From Roseomonas sp. KE0001 (GTDB taxonomy: Bacteria; Pseudomonadota; Alphaproteobacteria; Acetobacterales; Acetobacteraceae), in assembly GCF_016107285.1 (NCBI RefSeq), contig NZ_RCVQ01000003.1, positions 434,001 to 498,000 on the forward strand: DNA of 64,000 nt. The letters are read 5' to 3'. Below are positions 51,973 to 61,714 of the stretch, piece by piece. The notes beneath the pieces are model-generated. The model was not told the DNA's origin. It saw nothing but the letters and a program-made list of their open reading frames with translations, and searched no databases. The translations under genes were made by a program, and so were the position numbers. Numbering within the stretch: the first letter of the stretch is position 1; every line of letters starts with the position of its first letter.

Positions 51973-52494
51973 TTACTTCGCCGCGGTGATCTGCCGGGTC
52001 AGGATCTCGGCCGCCTGGGCGGCGTCGCCCCAGCCCTTCACCTTCACCCACTTGCCAGGCTCCAGGTCCTTATAGCGGGTGAAGAAGTGCTCGATCATGT
52101 CGCGGGTGATCTTCGGCAGGTCGTCCATCTCCTTCACCTCGGTGAAGACGAGGGAGATCTTGTCGTGCGGCACGCAGATGAGCTTCTCGTCCTGGCCGCT
52201 CTCATCCTCCATGAACAGCACGCCGATCGGCCGGGCGCGGATCACCGCGCCGGGCACCACCTGGGCGGGCACCAGGACCAGGGCGTCGGACGGGTCGCCG
52301 TCATCGGCCAGGGTGCCGGGGACGAAGCCATAGGCGGCCGGATAGGCCATCGGGGTGAACAGGAAGCGATCGACGATGACGGCGCCGCTCTCCTTGTCCA
52401 CCTCGTACTTCACCGAGCTGCCCTGCGGGATCTCGATCACGACGTTGATGTCGTGCGGCGGGTTCTTGCCGGTGGAGAGCTTGGTCACGTCCAT
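51973..52494 (-). CDS. ppa: Inorganic pyrophosphatase
   Basis: A 173-residue soluble family-I pyrophosphatase: VVIEIPQGSSVKYEVDKESG, FMPxxYPAAYGFVPGTLADDGDPSDALV with the metal-binding Asp cluster, and IGVLFMEDESGQDEKLICVP. It pulls biosynthetic reactions by hydrolysing PPi. Start at MDVTKLSTG (the longer open frame upstream runs into unrelated sequence). Convergent with the GNAT gene after rpoD. Confidence 0.97.
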   Translation of the reverse strand: MDVTKLSTGKNPPHDINVVIEIPQGSSVKYEVDKESGAVIVDRFLFTPMAYPAAYGFVPGTLADDGDPSDALVLVPAQVVPGAVIRARPIGVLFMEDESGQDEKLICVPHDKISLVFTEVKEMDDLPKITRDMIEHFFTRYKDLEPGKWVKVKGWGDAAQAAEILTRQITAAK

Positions 52495-52647
52495 AAGGGG
52501 CCATCCATCATCTGGCGTCGGAGCCACGGCTGTTAGCAGGGGCCGGCGGCGGCGTCCATGCGGGAGGCCGGGTTGGGATGCCTGGGCGTCTGGGCCCTTG
52601 CCGGGCCCCCGGCCGGTCGCGCAGCATGGCGGCCGGAGGATACGAGC

Positions 52648-53871
52648 ATGACCACCCGCCGCCGCCTGCTGGCCACCAGCCTGGGTCTTCCCCTGGGTCT
52701 TCCCCTGGGTCTCGCCCTGGCCGCTGCCGGGCCGGGGCGGAGCGCCGGGGCGCAGGAGGCCGCGCCACCGGTGCCGCGCCGCGACTTCACCGTCCAGGGC
52801 TACACGACGCGCGGTGGCGCCACCCTGCCGGCCATCCGCACCGGCTACCAGACCGCCGGCAGGCTCAACGCCGCCGGCGACAACGCCGTGCTGATCACGC
52901 ATTTCTTCAGCGGCAACGGCCAGGCCTTCGGCCGTAACGACCCGGACGGGCCGCTCGGCTGGTGGGACGCCGTCATCGGCCCCGGCCGCCCGATCGACAC
53001 CGACCGCTACTTCGTCGTCGCCGCGGACAGCCTGGTGAACCTCAACGCCCCCGACCGCTACACCGTGACCACCGGCCCCGCCTCGGTGAACCCCTCGACC
53101 GGCCGGCCCTGGGGCATGAGCTTCCCGGTGGTCTCGATCCGCGACTTCGTCGAGGTGCAGAAGCGGCTGCTGGAGCATCTGGGCGTGAGGCGGCTGGCCC
53201 TGGTCGCCGGGCCGAGCATGGGGTCGCTGCAGGTCATCGAATGGGCGGCGGCCTATCCCGAGATGGTCGAGCGCGCCATGCCGGTGATCGGCACCGGGGA
53301 GATGGATGCCTGGATGCTGGGCTGGCTCGACCTCTGGGCGGCGCCGATCCGCACCGATCCGAACTGGCGGGGCGGCGACTACTACACCCAGGGGCGCGAC
53401 CCGCCGATCCGCGGCCTGACCGAGGCGCTGAAGCTCGTGACGCTGCATTCGCGCGACCGCGGCTGGGCGGCGGCGCAGTTCGGCCGCCGCCCCGCCGAGG
53501 GGCAGGACCCGGCGCGGCGCATCCAGGACCGCTACGCCATCGAGACCTGGCTGGAGGGCGCGGCGGCGGCGCGGGCGCGGCTCTCGGACGCCAATTCCTT
53601 CCTCTACCTGGTGCGCGCCAACCAGCTCTTCCTGAGCGAGTACGGCAGCACGGCGGAGGCCCTGGCGCGCAGCCGGGCGCGCTGGCTGGTCGTGCCCAGC
53701 CGGGGCGACCGGGTCTTCCCCCTCGAATACAGCCGCGAGCTGGTGGCCGGGCTGCGCGCCGCCGGCCAGGCGGTGCAGGAGGCCGAGCTTTCGGGCGGGC
53801 TCGGGCATCTGGAGGGCGTGGCCAACATCGCCCAGGCGGGAGAGGCCATTCGCGGCTTCCTTGCCGCCTGA
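52648..53871 (+). CDS. Exported homoserine O-acetyltransferase-like alpha/beta hydrolase
   Basis: A 407-residue protein of the MetX superfamily: GYQTAGRLNAAGDNAVLITHFFSGNGQAFG, the nucleophile Ser in LVAGPSMGSLQVIEWAAAYPEMVERAMPVIGTG, the Asp in VPSRGDRVFP and the His in SGGLGHLEGVANI. Unlike cytosolic MetX it has an N-terminal export signal (TTRRRLLATSLG, twin-arginine-like) and a leucine-proline repeat GLPLGLPLGLAL. An exported hydrolase with unknown ester or amide substrate is likelier than methionine synthesis. Ribosome-binding site GGAGGA nine bases before the ATG. Confidence 0.8.
   Translation: MTTRRRLLATSLGLPLGLPLGLALAAAGPGRSAGAQEAAPPVPRRDFTVQGYTTRGGATLPAIRTGYQTAGRLNAAGDNAVLITHFFSGNGQAFGRNDPDGPLGWWDAVIGPGRPIDTDRYFVVAADSLVNLNAPDRYTVTTGPASVNPSTGRPWGMSFPVVSIRDFVEVQKRLLEHLGVRRLALVAGPSMGSLQVIEWAAAYPEMVERAMPVIGTGEMDAWMLGWLDLWAAPIRTDPNWRGGDYYTQGRDPPIRGLTEALKLVTLHSRDRGWAAAQFGRRPAEGQDPARRIQDRYAIETWLEGAAAARARLSDANSFLYLVRANQLFLSEYGSTAEALARSRARWLVVPSRGDRVFPLEYSRELVAGLRAAGQAVQEAELSGGLGHLEGVANIAQAGEAIRGFLAA
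52681..52716. repeat. 12-bp tandem repeat in a signal-peptide coding region
   Basis: CTGGGTCTTCCC twice and CTGGGTCTCGCC once, encoding Leu-Gly-Leu-Pro units. The repeat length is a multiple of three, so copy change would lengthen the hydrophobic core without a frameshift. Confidence 0.85.
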
Positions 53872-53931
53872 GCGCCGCCGGTCTAGCTCTTGGCCGGAAG
53901 GGGCGCGATTCGCCGCCCCCGCCCTCCCGGC

Positions 53932-54004
53932 GCGCCCGTAGCTCAATGGTCAGAGCGGGCCGCTCATAACGGCTTGGTTGCGGGTTCGAGTCCTGCCGGG
54001 CGCA
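53932..54004 (+). tRNA. tRNA with CAT anticodon, probably tRNA-Ile2 (lysidine type)
   Basis: A 73-nt cloverleaf: acceptor GCGCCCG/CGGGCGC, anticodon loop CTCATAA (CAT at 53965-53967), variable arm TGGTT, TTCGAGT T-loop, discriminator A. It lacks an encoded CCA, unlike the other two tRNAs here. The GCGCCCG acceptor and TGGTT variable loop resemble tRNA-Ile2 more than elongator or initiator tRNA-Met, but tilS-dependent identity cannot be read directly. Confidence 0.9.
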
Positions 54005-54107
54005 GGGGAGGGGGCAGGGAAGGGCGCGGGGAAACCCTTACGCTTGGCGCGCGGCGCCATGCTGGCTAGAACCGGGGCCGAACCTCTGCCCCGGGATATG
54101 TCCGACC

Positions 54108-55787
<1,680 letters not shown>

Positions 55788-55797
55788 GCCGGTGGAC

Positions 55798-56343
55798 ATG
55801 CCGGCGCGGGTGGAATCCCCGCACACGGTGCGCACCGCCCGCCTGGTGCTGCGCCCCGTCGAGCCGCGGCATCTGGCCGATCTTGTCGCCCTGAAGGGGG
55901 ACGAGGCGGCCTTCGGCCTGATGCTGCACGGCCTCCGCACGCCCGAGCGGGCAGCGGAGGAGTTGCGCGACGACATCGAGTTCTGGTCGGTGCGGGGCTA
56001 CGGCACCTGGGCGGTGCACCGTGGCGAGGACGAGGCCTTCCTGGGCATCGTCGGCCTGATGGAGCGGCCGGACGGGCGGGGGGTGGCGCTGCGCTTCGCC
56101 CTCTGGCCCTGGTCGCGCGGGCGTGGCTATGCGCGGGAGGCGGCCCGTGCGGCGCTGGACTTCGGTCATCGCGCCGGGCTGCCGCGCATCATCGCGGTGG
56201 CGCGGGAGAGCAACCTGGCCTCCCGCGGGGTGCTGGGGGATCTTGGCCTGCGGGCCTGCGGCCGCTTCATGCACCAGGGCCATCCGATGATGGTGTTCGA
56301 GAGCCTGCGCGCCCCGCCGCCCCTGGCGCAGCAGGGGGGCTGA
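55798..56343 (+). CDS. GNAT-family acetyltransferase, RimJ/RimL type
   Basis: A 181-residue acetyltransferase: TVRTARLVLRPVEPRHLADLVALKGDEAAFGLM at the start, ALWPWSRGRGYAREAARAALDFGH as acetyl-CoA loop, and NLASRGVLGDLGLRACGRFMHQGHPMMVFE at the end, the RimJ/RimL family layout. The gene begins ten bases after ettA and has a weak ribosome-binding site; a GTG two codons earlier is equally possible. Confidence 0.83.
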   Translation: MPARVESPHTVRTARLVLRPVEPRHLADLVALKGDEAAFGLMLHGLRTPERAAEELRDDIEFWSVRGYGTWAVHRGEDEAFLGIVGLMERPDGRGVALRFALWPWSRGRGYAREAARAALDFGHRAGLPRIIAVARESNLASRGVLGDLGLRACGRFMHQGHPMMVFESLRAPPPLAQQGG

Positions 56344-56356
56344 GGAGAAGGGGAGG

Positions 56357-56405
56357 ATTGTGGCGACGCGGTCACAGCCCGCGATGAACACAATCCCGCC
56401 ACAAT
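56357..56405 (+). terminator. Two-part hairpin downstream of the GNAT gene
   Basis: ATTGTGGCG (56357-56365) pairs perfectly with CGCCACAAT (56397-56405), enclosing a smaller CGCGG/CCGCG stem (56367-56383). A T-run (TTTTTT, 56429-56434) follows 23 bases later. It could be a terminator or part of a structured RNA. Confidence 0.4.
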
Positions 56406-56472
56406 TCCTTCCATCGAGATTATCGAGTTTTTTCAATTGATTATGATCAAGATGTAAGGTTTCGCTTGGATG

Positions 56473-56497
56473 AAATAAGGCGGTCCCGCCTTATTTT
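56473..56497. terminator. Perfect 11-bp palindrome with T-tail
   Basis: AAATAAGGCGG-TC-CCGCCTTATTT followed by T on the plus strand: a stem of 11 bp with a two-base loop. It may be a bidirectional terminator or a DNA-binding site. It lies in the AT-rich 56406-56510 stretch upstream of the secreted-protein gene. Confidence 0.5.
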
Positions 56498-56569
56498 CAC
56501 TTGTGTCGCTGCGTCGCACAAAAGATAAGGAGGCCGGGGAGCAAACGGACCAGCGCCTGAGGGGGCCTG

Positions 56570-56992
56570 ATGTCGTCGTTCCGCAGCATCCTGACCGGTC
56601 TTTTCGTCGGCCTCCTGGCGCTGGGCGCCAGCCCGCCCCTTCGCGCCCAGTCGGTGGAGCCGCTGTCTCCGGCCGAGGCCGGCTTCACGCTGCGCGCCGC
56701 TTTCGGAGGCGCCATGCCCTATGCCCGGCGGGAATCCTTCGTGGTGGCGACGCTGGCCGGTCCCGCCGCCGGCCGCCGCCTCTCCCTGGCCAGCACCCTG
56801 CCGCTCTCCGGCCTGGTCCGGCCGGTCTTCGACGCCCGGCCGCAATACGTGCTCGGTGCCGGCCTCGGCCTGGCCGAGATCGGCGGCGCCCGGCTGTCGC
56901 TCGACGGGCTGATCTCGGCGGGGGCGGAGCCGCCCGCGGGGGAGGAGCGCCGCCCGCTCCTGGGCCTCGCCCGGTTGCGCCTGGTGTTCTGA
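56570..56992 (+). CDS. Secreted hypothetical protein, 140 residues
   Basis: A Sec signal (SSFRSILTGLFVGLLALGASPPLRAQ) precedes about 114 residues predicted mostly beta: GFTLRAAFGGAMPYARRESFVVATLAGP, then GLVRPVFDARPQYVLGAGLGLAEIGGARLSLDGLISAG. The glycine-alternating strands suggest a small barrel-like or lipocalin-like shape, but no family is recognised. It has a GAGGGGG site five bases before the ATG, and an AT-rich upstream region with palindromes. Confidence 0.6.
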   Translation: MSSFRSILTGLFVGLLALGASPPLRAQSVEPLSPAEAGFTLRAAFGGAMPYARRESFVVATLAGPAAGRRLSLASTLPLSGLVRPVFDARPQYVLGAGLGLAEIGGARLSLDGLISAGAEPPAGEERRPLLGLARLRLVF

Positions 56993-57001
56993 GCCGGCGC
57001 C

Positions 57002-57808
57002 TCAGCCGGCGGCGGCCAGCCGGGCCATCGCGGTGGCGGTGGCGTCGTCGGCCGGGAAGAAGGCCTCGATCGTCACTTCCGACAGCGTCACATCCACCGC
57101 CGTGCCGAACACGGTCGTGGTGCTGAGGAAGCTGAGCGGCCCGGCCACGCCTGCCAGCCGCAGCGGCACGGCGATGCCGCCCTCCTCCACCGGCGCCGCC
57201 CGGGCGCCTCTCGCCTGCGGCGGCGGTGGATAACCCTTCAGCTCCTCCAGCAGCCGCAGCAGCGCGGCGTCCGATGAGGCCTGCACCTCGTGCGCCAGCC
57301 GCGCCAGCAGGTGCGCGCGCCACTCGGCGAAGTTCAGGATGCGCGGCGCCAGCCCTTCCGGGTGCAGGCTGAGGCGCAGCACGTTCACCGGCGGCTGCAT
57401 CAGAGGGCCGGACACGCCGCCCAGCAGCCGGAACACGGCGGCATTGGCCGAGAGCAGGGTCCAGTACCGGTCCACCGCCAGGGCCGGATGCGGCATGTGG
57501 CCATGCAGGATGCGCTCCACGGCCTGCCGCGCCGCCGCCAGCTCCGGCGCCTGCAACGGCCGCTCGCCATAGGCCGGCGCGAAGCCCGCCGCGGCCAGGA
57601 TGGCGTTGCGCTCGCGCAGCGGCACGCGGAGCTGCTCCGTCAGGTGCAGCACCATCGCGCGGCTGGGCATGGCGCGGCCGGCTTCCAGGTAGCTCAGGTG
57701 CCGCTGCGAGATCTCGGCCTCCAGCGCCAGCGCCATCTGGCTCAGCCGCCGCTGCTGCCGCCAGTGGCGCAGCAGCGCGCCGGCGGTGGGACGCTCCGTG
57801 CTCATCAT
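57002..57808 (-). CDS. XRE-family regulator with MmyB-like ligand domain
   Basis: A 268-residue regulator. The N-terminal HTH (LLRHWRQQRRLSQMALALEAEISQRHLSYLEAGRAMPSRAMV) is followed by a ligand-binding domain with DRYWTLLSANAAVFRLLGG and NVLRLSLHPEGLAPRILNFAEW, typical of the MmyB/YgzD-type group that binds fatty-acid-like ligands in some members. It is divergent from a membrane-protein gene at 57942, with a candidate operator between them; regulator-target pairing is likely. Confidence 0.87.
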   Translation of the reverse strand: MMSTERPTAGALLRHWRQQRRLSQMALALEAEISQRHLSYLEAGRAMPSRAMVLHLTEQLRVPLRERNAILAAAGFAPAYGERPLQAPELAAARQAVERILHGHMPHPALAVDRYWTLLSANAAVFRLLGGVSGPLMQPPVNVLRLSLHPEGLAPRILNFAEWRAHLLARLAHEVQASSDAALLRLLEELKGYPPPPQARGARAAPVEEGGIAVPLRLAGVAGPLSFLSTTTVFGTAVDVTLSEVTIEAFFPADDATATAMARLAAAG

Positions 57809-57843
57809 GCGCCGAACCTAGCCAGCCCTCCCGCCGCCCGACA

Positions 57844-57860
57844 ATGACCTCCGAGGTTAT
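57844..57860. promoter_or_regulatory. Candidate operator of the XRE regulator
   Basis: ATGACCTC-C-GAGGTTAT is a near-perfect inverted repeat (seven of eight positions per arm) in the 133-base gap between the divergent XRE and membrane-protein genes, 36 bases from the regulator start. Confidence 0.45.
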
Positions 57861-57941
57861 CGCGCCGCTCCCGCCTCCCGGCCCAGCATCGGCCCGCCGG
57901 CACCGCATCCCGTGGCGCCGCGAGCGACCGAGGAGCTTGCC

Positions 57942-58334
57942 ATGACCACGCCTATTCCCTCCCTCCGCGCCCTACTGGGGCTCGATGCGCTGAGCTGCGC
58001 CGGCATGGGCGCCGTGCTGCTGGCGGCCCCCTCCGCGCTGGGCGGCTGGATGGCATTGCCGCCGGCGCTGCTGAGCGGGGCGGGGCTGGCGCTGCTGTCC
58101 GTGGCGGCCTTCATGGCCTGGCTGGCGCGCGGGCCCGGCGTGCCGCGCTGGGGGCTGCGCCTGGTGGTGGCCGGCAACCTGCTCTGGGTGGCGGCGAGCC
58201 TGCTGCTGCCGTTGCTGGGGCTGGTCTCCCCCAACGCGGCGGGCTGGGCCTTCCTGCTGGGCCAGGCGGGCTTCGTCGGCATCATGGCCTGGCTGGAGGC
58301 CACGGCCGGGCGCGCCCCGTCGGTGGCGGTCTGA
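57942..58334 (+). CDS. Four-helix membrane protein next to the XRE regulator
   Basis: A 130-residue protein with hydrophobic segments at about 8-28, 38-58, 71-93 and 97-115. It starts MTTPIPSLRALLGLDALSCAGMGAVLLAAPSALGGWM. No family is named with certainty; similar small membrane proteins occur beside MmyB-type regulators. Start at the ATG preceded by GAGGAGC seven bases before it. It is followed by a DUF1330 gene. Confidence 0.65.
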   Translation: MTTPIPSLRALLGLDALSCAGMGAVLLAAPSALGGWMALPPALLSGAGLALLSVAAFMAWLARGPGVPRWGLRLVVAGNLLWVAASLLLPLLGLVSPNAAGWAFLLGQAGFVGIMAWLEATAGRAPSVAV

Positions 58335-58354
58335 TGCGCGCGGAGGATCGGGCC

Positions 58355-58681
58355 ATGACCTGCCATGCCGTCGGTCTGCTGCACGCGGTGGAGATGGGCC
58401 CGGAGATCGTGGCCTACCTCGAAGGGATCGACGCCACGCTGGCGCCCTTCGGCGGCCGCTTCCTGATCCATGGCGGGCCGCGGGAGGCGCTGGAAGGGCA
58501 GTGCGACCGCGACCTGATCGTCATCGCCTTTCCCGACCGGGCGGCGGCCCGCGCCTGGTACGCCTCGCCAGCCTACCGGGCCATCCTGCCCTTCCGCCAG
58601 CGCCATGCGAAGGGAGAGGTCTTCCTGATCGACGGGGTGGAGGAGGGGCACCGCGCGGCCGACATCCTGCGCGGGGCCTGA
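58355..58681 (+). CDS. DUF1330-domain protein
   Basis: A 108-residue dimeric-barrel protein: VAYLEGIDATLAPFGGRFLIHGG, then LIVIAFPDRAAARAWYASPAYRAILPFRQRHAKGEVFLIDGV, the classic DUF1330 pattern (EDATLAPYGG, WYxSPEYQxL). Function unknown; members are small ferredoxin-like-fold proteins. GGAGG seven bases before the ATG at 58355 is better than the ATG overlapping the previous stop (58334). Confidence 0.85.
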   Translation: MTCHAVGLLHAVEMGPEIVAYLEGIDATLAPFGGRFLIHGGPREALEGQCDRDLIVIAFPDRAAARAWYASPAYRAILPFRQRHAKGEVFLIDGVEEGHRAADILRGA

Positions 58682-58685
58682 AGCC

Positions 58686-59492
58686 TCAGGCGCCGCGCCG
58701 CCGGCGCAGCAGCCGCACCCCGAGCAGGGCGCCGCCGATCACCAGGAAGGACAGGGCGGTGGAGACGGTGCCGAGCGCGTAGAGCACCGGCGTCGTCACC
58801 GTTGTGGTCATGCCCAGGATCTCTAGCGGCAGGGTGTTGCCGCTGCCGGCCGTGAGCAGGGTGCGGGCGAATTCGTCGAAGGACAGGGTGAAGCCGAACA
58901 GGGCGATGCCGACCACGCCGGGCGCGATGATCGGCAGCACGACGTGCCGGAAGCCCTGCCACGGCGTGGCGCCGAGGTCGCGCGCCGCCTCCTCCCAGCT
59001 GCGGTCGAAGCGGTTGAACACGGCGAAGATGATCAGCAGGCCGAAGGGCAGCGTCCAGGTGAGCTGCGCGCCGAAGGCCGAGGAATACCAGGCCGGCTCC
59101 CATTCCATCAGCGTGAACAGCAGCCCGATGCCGAGGGAGACCAGGATCGAGGGCACGATCAGGCTGGCCAGCGTCAGGTAGAACAACGCGCCGCTGCCGG
59201 CGAAGCGGCGGCGGAAGGCCATGCCGGCGGCGAGCGAGACGACCACCGTGCAGGCCGTGACCATTGCCGCCAGGGCCAGGGTGCGGCGCATGGCGGCGCC
59301 GAGGTCGCCCACCGCCTGGGGCTGGAACAGCCGCGTGAACCAGACCGTGCTGACACCGTTCATCGGGAAGGTCAGCCCGCCATCCGGCCCCTGGAAGGAG
59401 AGGATGGCGATGGTGATGGTCGGGCCGTATAGGAACAGCAGGAAGGCGGCGAAGAGCGCGCCAAGCAGCAGGCGCGCGGCACGGCCGGGCAT
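58686..59492 (-). CDS. Polyamine-type ABC transporter permease (PotC-like)
   Basis: A 268-residue inner-membrane permease, about six helices. ILSFQGPDGGLTFPMNGVSTVWFTRLFQ and the EAA loop EEAARDLGATPWQGFRHVVLPIIAPGVVGIALFGFTLSFDEFARTLL are typical of PotC/PotI-type subunits. The start is one base after the stop of the PotB-like gene. Last gene of the second transporter operon. Confidence 0.88.
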   Translation of the reverse strand: MPGRAARLLLGALFAAFLLFLYGPTITIAILSFQGPDGGLTFPMNGVSTVWFTRLFQPQAVGDLGAAMRRTLALAAMVTACTVVVSLAAGMAFRRRFAGSGALFYLTLASLIVPSILVSLGIGLLFTLMEWEPAWYSSAFGAQLTWTLPFGLLIIFAVFNRFDRSWEEAARDLGATPWQGFRHVVLPIIAPGVVGIALFGFTLSFDEFARTLLTAGSGNTLPLEILGMTTTVTTPVLYALGTVSTALSFLVIGGALLGVRLLRRRRGA

Positions 59493-59493
59493 C

Positions 59494-60339
59494 TCAGAGC
59501 TCCTTGCGGATATCGATGGCGCGCAGCATGGCGGCGACCAGCAGCAGCACCATGGCCAGCAGCACCACCGCATTGGCCGCGGCGGCGGGATACTGCATCA
59601 GCCCGATCTGGTTCGAGATCATCAGCCCGACCGAGGCGCTCTGCCCGCCGCTCATCAGCCGCACGGTGGCGAAGTCGCCCATCACCAGCACGACGACGAA
59701 GATCGAGCCGATGCCGATGCCCGGCTTGCAGAGCGGCAGGATGACGCACCAGAGCGTCTGCCAGAAGCCGGCTCCCGCATCGCGCGCCGCCTCCAGCAGC
59801 CGGTGGTCGATGCGCATCATGGTGTTGAAGACCGGCACCACCATGAACAGCGTGTAGAGATGCACGAAGGCGAGGATGACGGCGAAGTCGGAGAACAGCA
59901 GGAACTCCAGCGGCCGGTCGATGGCGCCGAGCCCGATCAGCGTGTTGTTCAGGATGCCGTTGCGCCCGAGGAAGGGGATCCAGGCGATCATGCGGATCAG
60001 GTTGGAGGTCCAGAACGGCACCGTGGTCAGCACGAAGAGCAGCATGCGCCAGGTCGGGTCCCGCACCACGAAGGCCAGGAAATAGGCCAGCCAGAAGCCG
60101 AGCAGCAGCGTGATCGCCCAGGTCAGGCCGGCGAACCAGAGGGTCTTGAGATAGGTCTGCCACGTGACCCAGGAGGAGAACACCTCCCGGTAGTTGGTCA
60201 GCACGAAGTCGGGGATCAGGCTGAAGCTGTCGTAATCGTAGAAGCTGACGACCACCAGCATCGCCATCGGCACGACGAGGAACACGGCCAGCACCAGAGC
60301 CAGCGGCGCGGCCTGCAGCCAGGGCATCCATCGGGACAT
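59494..60339 (-). CDS. Polyamine-type ABC transporter permease (PotB-like)
   Basis: A 281-residue membrane permease: WLQAAPLALVLAVFLVVPMAMLVVVSFYDYDSFSLIPDFVLTNYREVF at the N-terminus; EAA loop LEAARDAGAGFWQTLWCVILPLCKPGIGIG. Start at the ATG at 60339, with GGAG eleven bases upstream; ATG and GTG codons 3-4 codons earlier are alternatives. It precedes the PotC-like gene with a single base between them. Confidence 0.88.
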   Translation of the reverse strand: MSRWMPWLQAAPLALVLAVFLVVPMAMLVVVSFYDYDSFSLIPDFVLTNYREVFSSWVTWQTYLKTLWFAGLTWAITLLLGFWLAYFLAFVVRDPTWRMLLFVLTTVPFWTSNLIRMIAWIPFLGRNGILNNTLIGLGAIDRPLEFLLFSDFAVILAFVHLYTLFMVVPVFNTMMRIDHRLLEAARDAGAGFWQTLWCVILPLCKPGIGIGSIFVVVLVMGDFATVRLMSGGQSASVGLMISNQIGLMQYPAAAANAVVLLAMVLLLVAAMLRAIDIRKEL

Positions 60340-60424
60340 GAAGGGCATCACTCCGGGCCGGAAGCCCGGGAGGGCGCGCGGCCCCCCGGGATGGTGTCGC
60401 GCGGGACAGGCCGCGCGGGAAGCC

Positions 60425-61699
60425 TCAGGCGGCGATGAACTCGTTCCACTTCTGGACCATGTAGCGGTCCTGATCCATCACCGAGTTCCAGCAGACCACC
60501 CGGCCCATGCGCTCGGCGAAGGCGCCGCCGTCGCGCACCGCGCCCGCCTTCTCCATCTCGCGGCCATCGGGCGAGAGGATCGGGGCGGTGGCGGGCTTGC
60601 CCTCCATCCAGTAGCCCCACTCATTCTCGCTCATGTTCTGCTTCGCCGTCTCCAGCACCGCCGAATAGTAGCCCTGGCGGTTGAGGAAGGCGCCGGCCCA
60701 GCCGGAGAGATACCAGTTGAGGTATTCATAGGCGGCGTCGAGCTGCAGCCCCGAGACGTGGCGCATGACGCCGAGGCCCGAGCCCCAGGCGCGGTAGCCC
60801 TCCGCCAGCGGCTGGTAGGTGCAGGGGATGCCGCGCGAGCGGACCGCGGCGACGGCGGGCGACCACATGGACTGGATGACCACCTCGCCCGAGGCCATCA
60901 GGTTGACGCTCTCGTCGAAGGTCTTCCAGAAGGCGCGGAACTGCCCGGCGCGCTTGGCCTCGATCAGGAAGGCGATGGTCTTGTCGATCTCCTCGCGCGT
61001 CATGTTGCCCTTGTCGCCGTATTTCACGACGCCGGCGCTCTCGGCCACCATGGCGGCGTCCATGATGCCGATGCCAGGGATGTTGAGGATCGAGGCGCGG
61101 CCCTTGAAGGCCGGGTCCATCAGGTCCTTCCAGTGGCTGATCGGCCGGCCGACCAGATCGGGGCGGATGCCGAGCGTGTCGGCGTTGTAGATGGTGGGCA
61201 GCAGCGTCATCAGCTCGGTGCGCTTGCCGGCGAAGCTCTTGGCATCCCTGCTGTCCACGAAGCCGACGGAGAAGGGCGAGGTGCCCTGGCCCATCTGGCT
61301 GTCCGGCGTCAGCTTCCCCGTGGTGAAGATCGGCACGAGCTTGTCGATCAGCTTGATCCGCGTCGTGTCGATCGGCTGCACCGCGCCGGTCGGATAGACC
61401 TTCTTGATCGAGAAGTACTCGATGTCGGCGATGTCGAAGCTGCGCGCCTGGGTGGCGGCGCGCTGCGCCACGGCATCCGTGTCGGTCACGGTGAGCTGCA
61501 GGGTGAAGCCGAGATCCTTCTTCACCTGCTCGGCGATCGGGTTCAGCCCGGACACGCCGGTGCCGATCTGGCGCAGCGTCACATCCTTGATGTTCTGCGC
61601 CCAGATCGTCGGGAATCCGGTGATGGCGCCGCTGCCCAGCGCGGCGCCGGCCAGCGCCAGGGCGCCGCGGCGGGTGAGGGCGGTCTTCGTCTCGTGCAT
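60425..61699 (-). CDS. Polyamine-type ABC transporter substrate-binding protein, Tat exported
   Basis: A 424-residue periplasmic protein. The signal contains TRRGALALAGAALGSGAITGFP, a twin-arginine motif (residues 9-11), with cleavage near WAQ. The mature part has LRQIGTGVSGLNPIAEQVKKDLGFTLQLTVTDTDAVAQRAATQARSFDIADIE and ends in MVQKWNEF, resembling PotD-type type-2 binding proteins, though it lacks the YNWSDY start of true PotD, so the substrate may differ from polyamines. Confidence 0.87.
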   Translation of the reverse strand: MHETKTALTRRGALALAGAALGSGAITGFPTIWAQNIKDVTLRQIGTGVSGLNPIAEQVKKDLGFTLQLTVTDTDAVAQRAATQARSFDIADIEYFSIKKVYPTGAVQPIDTTRIKLIDKLVPIFTTGKLTPDSQMGQGTSPFSVGFVDSRDAKSFAGKRTELMTLLPTIYNADTLGIRPDLVGRPISHWKDLMDPAFKGRASILNIPGIGIMDAAMVAESAGVVKYGDKGNMTREEIDKTIAFLIEAKRAGQFRAFWKTFDESVNLMASGEVVIQSMWSPAVAAVRSRGIPCTYQPLAEGYRAWGSGLGVMRHVSGLQLDAAYEYLNWYLSGWAGAFLNRQGYYSAVLETAKQNMSENEWGYWMEGKPATAPILSPDGREMEKAGAVRDGGAFAERMGRVVCWNSVMDQDRYMVQKWNEFIAA

Positions 61700-61714
61700 C
61701 GTCAGGCGCTCCTG

